A DNA stretch of 8,679 bases, from the NCBI GenBank assembly GCA_002714165.1, contig PAWT01000010.1, forward strand, positions 67,351 through 76,029, read 5' to 3'. This DNA is from Acidobacteriota bacterium (lineage in GTDB: Bacteria; Acidobacteriota; Vicinamibacteria; Vicinamibacterales; UBA823). Below are positions 6,596 to 8,679 of this stretch, piece by piece (positions within the stretch are counted from its first letter, which is position 1; each line of letters starts with the position of its first letter). The position numbers and the translations under genes were made by a program. A model generated the notes under the pieces. The model did no database searches, was not told where the DNA came from, and saw nothing but the letters and a program-made list of their open reading frames with translations.

Positions 6596-7690
6596 ATGGA
6601 CCCAATCGCGCACACACTCATCGGGGCCAGCCTAGCTGAAACTCGGCTCAAGCACCTGACACCCTTAGCCGCAGTGACACTCATACTCGGTGCTAACGCG
6701 CCGGACATTGATGCCGTCGCACTGTTTTTGGATCGTGACACGTCGTTGCACCTCAGGCGCGGTTGGACCCACGGCATACTCGCAATCACTGTGCTACCAC
6801 TCCTTCTCACATCCCTAATGGTTGGGCTGGACCGTGCCCGGCGCCTGTTCTTCCGAAGACACGCACCACCAACGACCGTGCGTTCTCTTCTTCTCCTTTC
6901 GTATGTCAGCGTGCTAAGTCACCCCGCGCTCGACTGGTTGAATACCTATGGCATCCGTCTTTTGATGCCTTTCGAGGACCGGTGGTTTTACGGCGATGCG
7001 CTCTTCATCGTTGACCCCTGGGTCTGGCTTCTGGCCGCCAGCGCGGTAGTGCTCGCACACACTCGGTCAAGAGCGAGCGTCACGCTCTGGATTCTTGCGG
7101 CTAGTGTAAGTAGCGTGCTTGTACTCACCAACGAACTGACGCCGATTGGCGCCAAAGTCACTTGGTCGCTCGGCCTTGGTTGCCTCGTTGGCATCAGGGT
7201 CTGGCGGGGAGCCCAGGTGTGTACTAGTCGGCTTGCGCTAACTAGTTTGTTGGCGATTCTCGTTTATGCAGGTGGCATGGTCCTTGGCTCGACCTTAGCT
7301 CGAACCCAGGTCCAGCAATGGTTGGCTCACGAAGGTCTGTCCGCTAGAAAGATTATGGCTGGACCAGTACCCACGAACCCGTTTGCACGGGACGTCGTGG
7401 TACAAGGTGCTGACCGTTACTATTTTCTGCGAGTGGACTGGCTGGCTACCGATCCGATCCGTCCCCACGACCCATCGATTGCGATCGGCGATACCAACGC
7501 AATCGTCGAAGCTGCGTTGACAGCACCCCACATCCAAGGCACCCGCCACTGGCTCAGGTTTCCCACCTACGAGGTGGAAACAACAACCAATGGCTATCGA
7601 GTCATCATCAGCGATGCTCGATTCTCGCGCCGACTCCGGGGCTTCGGAACCGTCCACGTCGAGCTCGACCATCAGTTGAACGTGCAGTAG
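6596..7690 (+). CDS. YdjM-family membrane-bound metal-dependent hydrolase
   Basis: The 364-residue protein opens with MDPIAHTLIG, the usual start of the YdjM (LexA-binding, inner-membrane-associated hydrolase) family, which supports this ATG. Conserved polar residues that could bind metal are His6, Asp37 and Asp39 (APDID), His59 (RRGWTHG), His109 and Asp113 (SHPALDWLNTYG), Asp134 (FYGD) and Asp140. Hydrophobic stretches at about 61-77, 97-112, 135-154, 162-178, 188-202 and 213-233 suggest six or so membrane spans. The last 130 residues form a soluble tail (about 235-364) with beta-rich sequence (RYYFLRVDWL, YEVETTTNGYRVIISDARF). The reaction and substrate of this family are not established for such proteins. 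The gene follows the PIG-L gene by 52 bases and is probably the last of the operon. No Shine-Dalgarno site is visible; a pyrimidine-rich leader precedes the ATG. Confidence 0.82.
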   Translation: MDPIAHTLIGASLAETRLKHLTPLAAVTLILGANAPDIDAVALFLDRDTSLHLRRGWTHGILAITVLPLLLTSLMVGLDRARRLFFRRHAPPTTVRSLLLLSYVSVLSHPALDWLNTYGIRLLMPFEDRWFYGDALFIVDPWVWLLAASAVVLAHTRSRASVTLWILAASVSSVLVLTNELTPIGAKVTWSLGLGCLVGIRVWRGAQVCTSRLALTSLLAILVYAGGMVLGSTLARTQVQQWLAHEGLSARKIMAGPVPTNPFARDVVVQGADRYYFLRVDWLATDPIRPHDPSIAIGDTNAIVEAALTAPHIQGTRHWLRFPTYEVETTTNGYRVIISDARFSRRLRGFGTVHVELDHQLNVQ

Positions 7691-7709
7691 GCTGACCGAA
7701 AGGATCAGC
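7691..7709 (+). terminator. small hairpin after the operon, weak terminator candidate
   Basis: Directly after the TAG stop, GCTGACC (7691-7697) can pair with GG-A-TCAGC (7702-7709) over a GAAA tetraloop, with one bulged A. No T run follows on either strand, so intrinsic termination is doubtful. It is the only fold seen in the 34-base gap between the convergent genes. Confidence 0.22.
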
Positions 7710-7724
7710 AACGCAAGGATAAGT

Positions 7725-8679
7725 TCATTCCCTTGATAGTGAAGTAGTAAACTCCTGGCCAGGTCGAAGCGTCAGACCCCACCCAACCCTCCCAGATAGT
7801 CCGTAGGCATCGGCATCAAGAACACCGGCTGGACCAAACATTAACGGAGGGTGCGCAACGTCCGTTTGAAGTAGGTGGGTTCCGAAAGCCCCTTCCTGTG
7901 CAAAAAGACCACCAGCGGCTGCCCGAGCGACAACAAGGCCAGCTCGCGTAAGGACACTCGTTTCACCAACTTGCGCGCCGACGATAATCGAAATACCTGC
8001 AGCATGAGCCGCTCCGAGAACTGCAAGAGAACGCAAGAGTCCCCCCATCTTTGAAACACGTATATTGATAATCCAACAGTCCGGGTCAGCGGCAAGTGCT
8101 GATATCTGGTCGGCCCGTAGAAGACTCTCGTCCAAGATAATCGGAACGCCAGTTTGTGCCGCTACCATGCGCATCCCATCGAGTGCATTCGCGGACAAAG
8201 GCTCCTCGATGCCAACGAACGAGAACTGAAGATCGTTAAGGTGCCGCACCGCGCTTTCCGCATCGTTCCACAGATTGTTTGCGTCGACTCGAACACGGAG
8301 TTTCTCGACATCGGATAAATCACGTAAAGTATCTACCTTGGCACGATCTTGAGCTGGGTCACCAGATAGCTTCAGCTTGAAATCGGTGAAACCCATCGCA
8401 CAGTATCTGGCGACGGTCGCTTGAAAGACGTCTAGCTTGCTGTCACCCACAACCGCGGAATAACGGAAGGTGCCGGTGGTAGGGACCGCAGCCACCAATT
8501 GCTCAACGGTCACTCCTTCCCGCTTCGCGAAGAACTCAAGCATGGCAAGTTCGATAGCGCACCACCCTGCGGGATTCGCGTCAATGACGGCCGTATGATC
8601 ATCGGCCCAAGCAACCAAGGCATCAACCGAACCCACGGCCTGACAAAGAGCTTCACAGTAAGTGTTAAAAAACGTTTGC
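7725..8679 (-). CDS. enolase-superfamily enzyme, MLE subgroup, 5' end off the right edge
   Basis: The minus frame is open from the TGA at 7725 to the window edge. A GTG at 8636 is only internal: the 14 codons before it (QTFFNTYCEALCQA) continue the capping domain, and PAGWCAIELAMLEFFAKREGV is the usual end of that domain. Numbering from that GTG, the barrel carries the superfamily signature. The KxK base pair is FKLKL (Lys87, Lys89). Metal ligands are Asp118 (RVDANN), Glu144 (IEEP) and Asp169 (LDES). The opposite base is Lys196 (RVSKMGG). A lysine there places it with muconate-lactonising, o-succinylbenzoate synthase and dipeptide-epimerase relatives rather than mandelate racemase. GAQVGETSVLT (220-230) follows. 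I see no DxD motif like the one dipeptide epimerases use to bind the substrate amino group, so the reaction stays open; racemase or cycloisomerase on a carboxylate are candidates. It is cytoplasmic, with no tie to the operon beyond convergence. Confidence 0.85.
   Translation of the reverse strand, partial: QTFFNTYCEALCQAVGSVDALVAWADDHTAVIDANPAGWCAIELAMLEFFAKREGVTVEQLVAAVPTTGTFRYSAVVGDSKLDVFQATVARYCAMGFTDFKLKLSGDPAQDRAKVDTLRDLSDVEKLRVRVDANNLWNDAESAVRHLNDLQFSFVGIEEPLSANALDGMRMVAAQTGVPIILDESLLRADQISALAADPDCWIINIRVSKMGGLLRSLAVLGAAHAAGISIIVGAQVGETSVLTRAGLVVARAAAGGLFAQEGAFGTHLLQTDVAHPPLMFGPAGVLDADAYGLSGRVGWGLTLRPGQEFTTSLSRE

Overview
The window looks like a chromosomal segment of a Gram-negative bacterium. 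It holds an outer-membrane porin, several exported or membrane proteins, and moderately high GC protein-coding DNA. The gene types resemble those common in Acidobacteriota: an O/P-type porin, a gamma-glutamyltransferase-like exported enzyme, a large secreted PIG-L protein and a YdjM-type membrane protein. That taxonomic guess rests on family knowledge only, and no rRNA or marker gene is present to test it.

Layout: (1) 1-1364, minus strand: an O/P-type beta-barrel porin gene, open from its start to the left edge and probably lacking only its last few codons. (2) 1365-1963: a gene-free divergent control region of about 600 bases. It holds three evenly spaced palindromes (1580-1653), a good sigma70-like promoter for the porin with one palindrome inside its spacer, a strong GC-rich hairpin in the predicted porin leader (1485-1516), and a possible plus-strand promoter (1820-1849). 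(3) 1964-7690, plus strand: three genes separated by about 50 bases each, with no evident terminator between them, so probably one operon. They encode a gamma-glutamyltransferase-fold Ntn hydrolase, an exported PIG-L/LmbE deacetylase fused to Ig-like and glutamine-amidotransferase-like domains, and a YdjM-family membrane metal-dependent hydrolase. (4) 7725-8679, minus strand: the C-terminal three quarters or so of an enolase-superfamily (MLE subgroup) enzyme, cut by the right edge and convergent with the operon.

How the genes may work together (inference): the porin could admit small solutes. The two exported hydrolases would then act in the periplasm on amide-linked or N-acyl substrates, and the enolase-superfamily enzyme could process a released acid in the cytoplasm. 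The GGT-like protein keeps its predicted nucleophile threonine and oxyanion glycines, but by hand alignment lacks nearly all residues that bind gamma-glutamyl groups in true GGTs. Its substrate is therefore probably not glutathione. The most interesting items are this altered enzyme, its pairing with the PIG-L fusion, and the palindrome array upstream of the porin. No mobile element, CRISPR array, tRNA or rRNA was seen.
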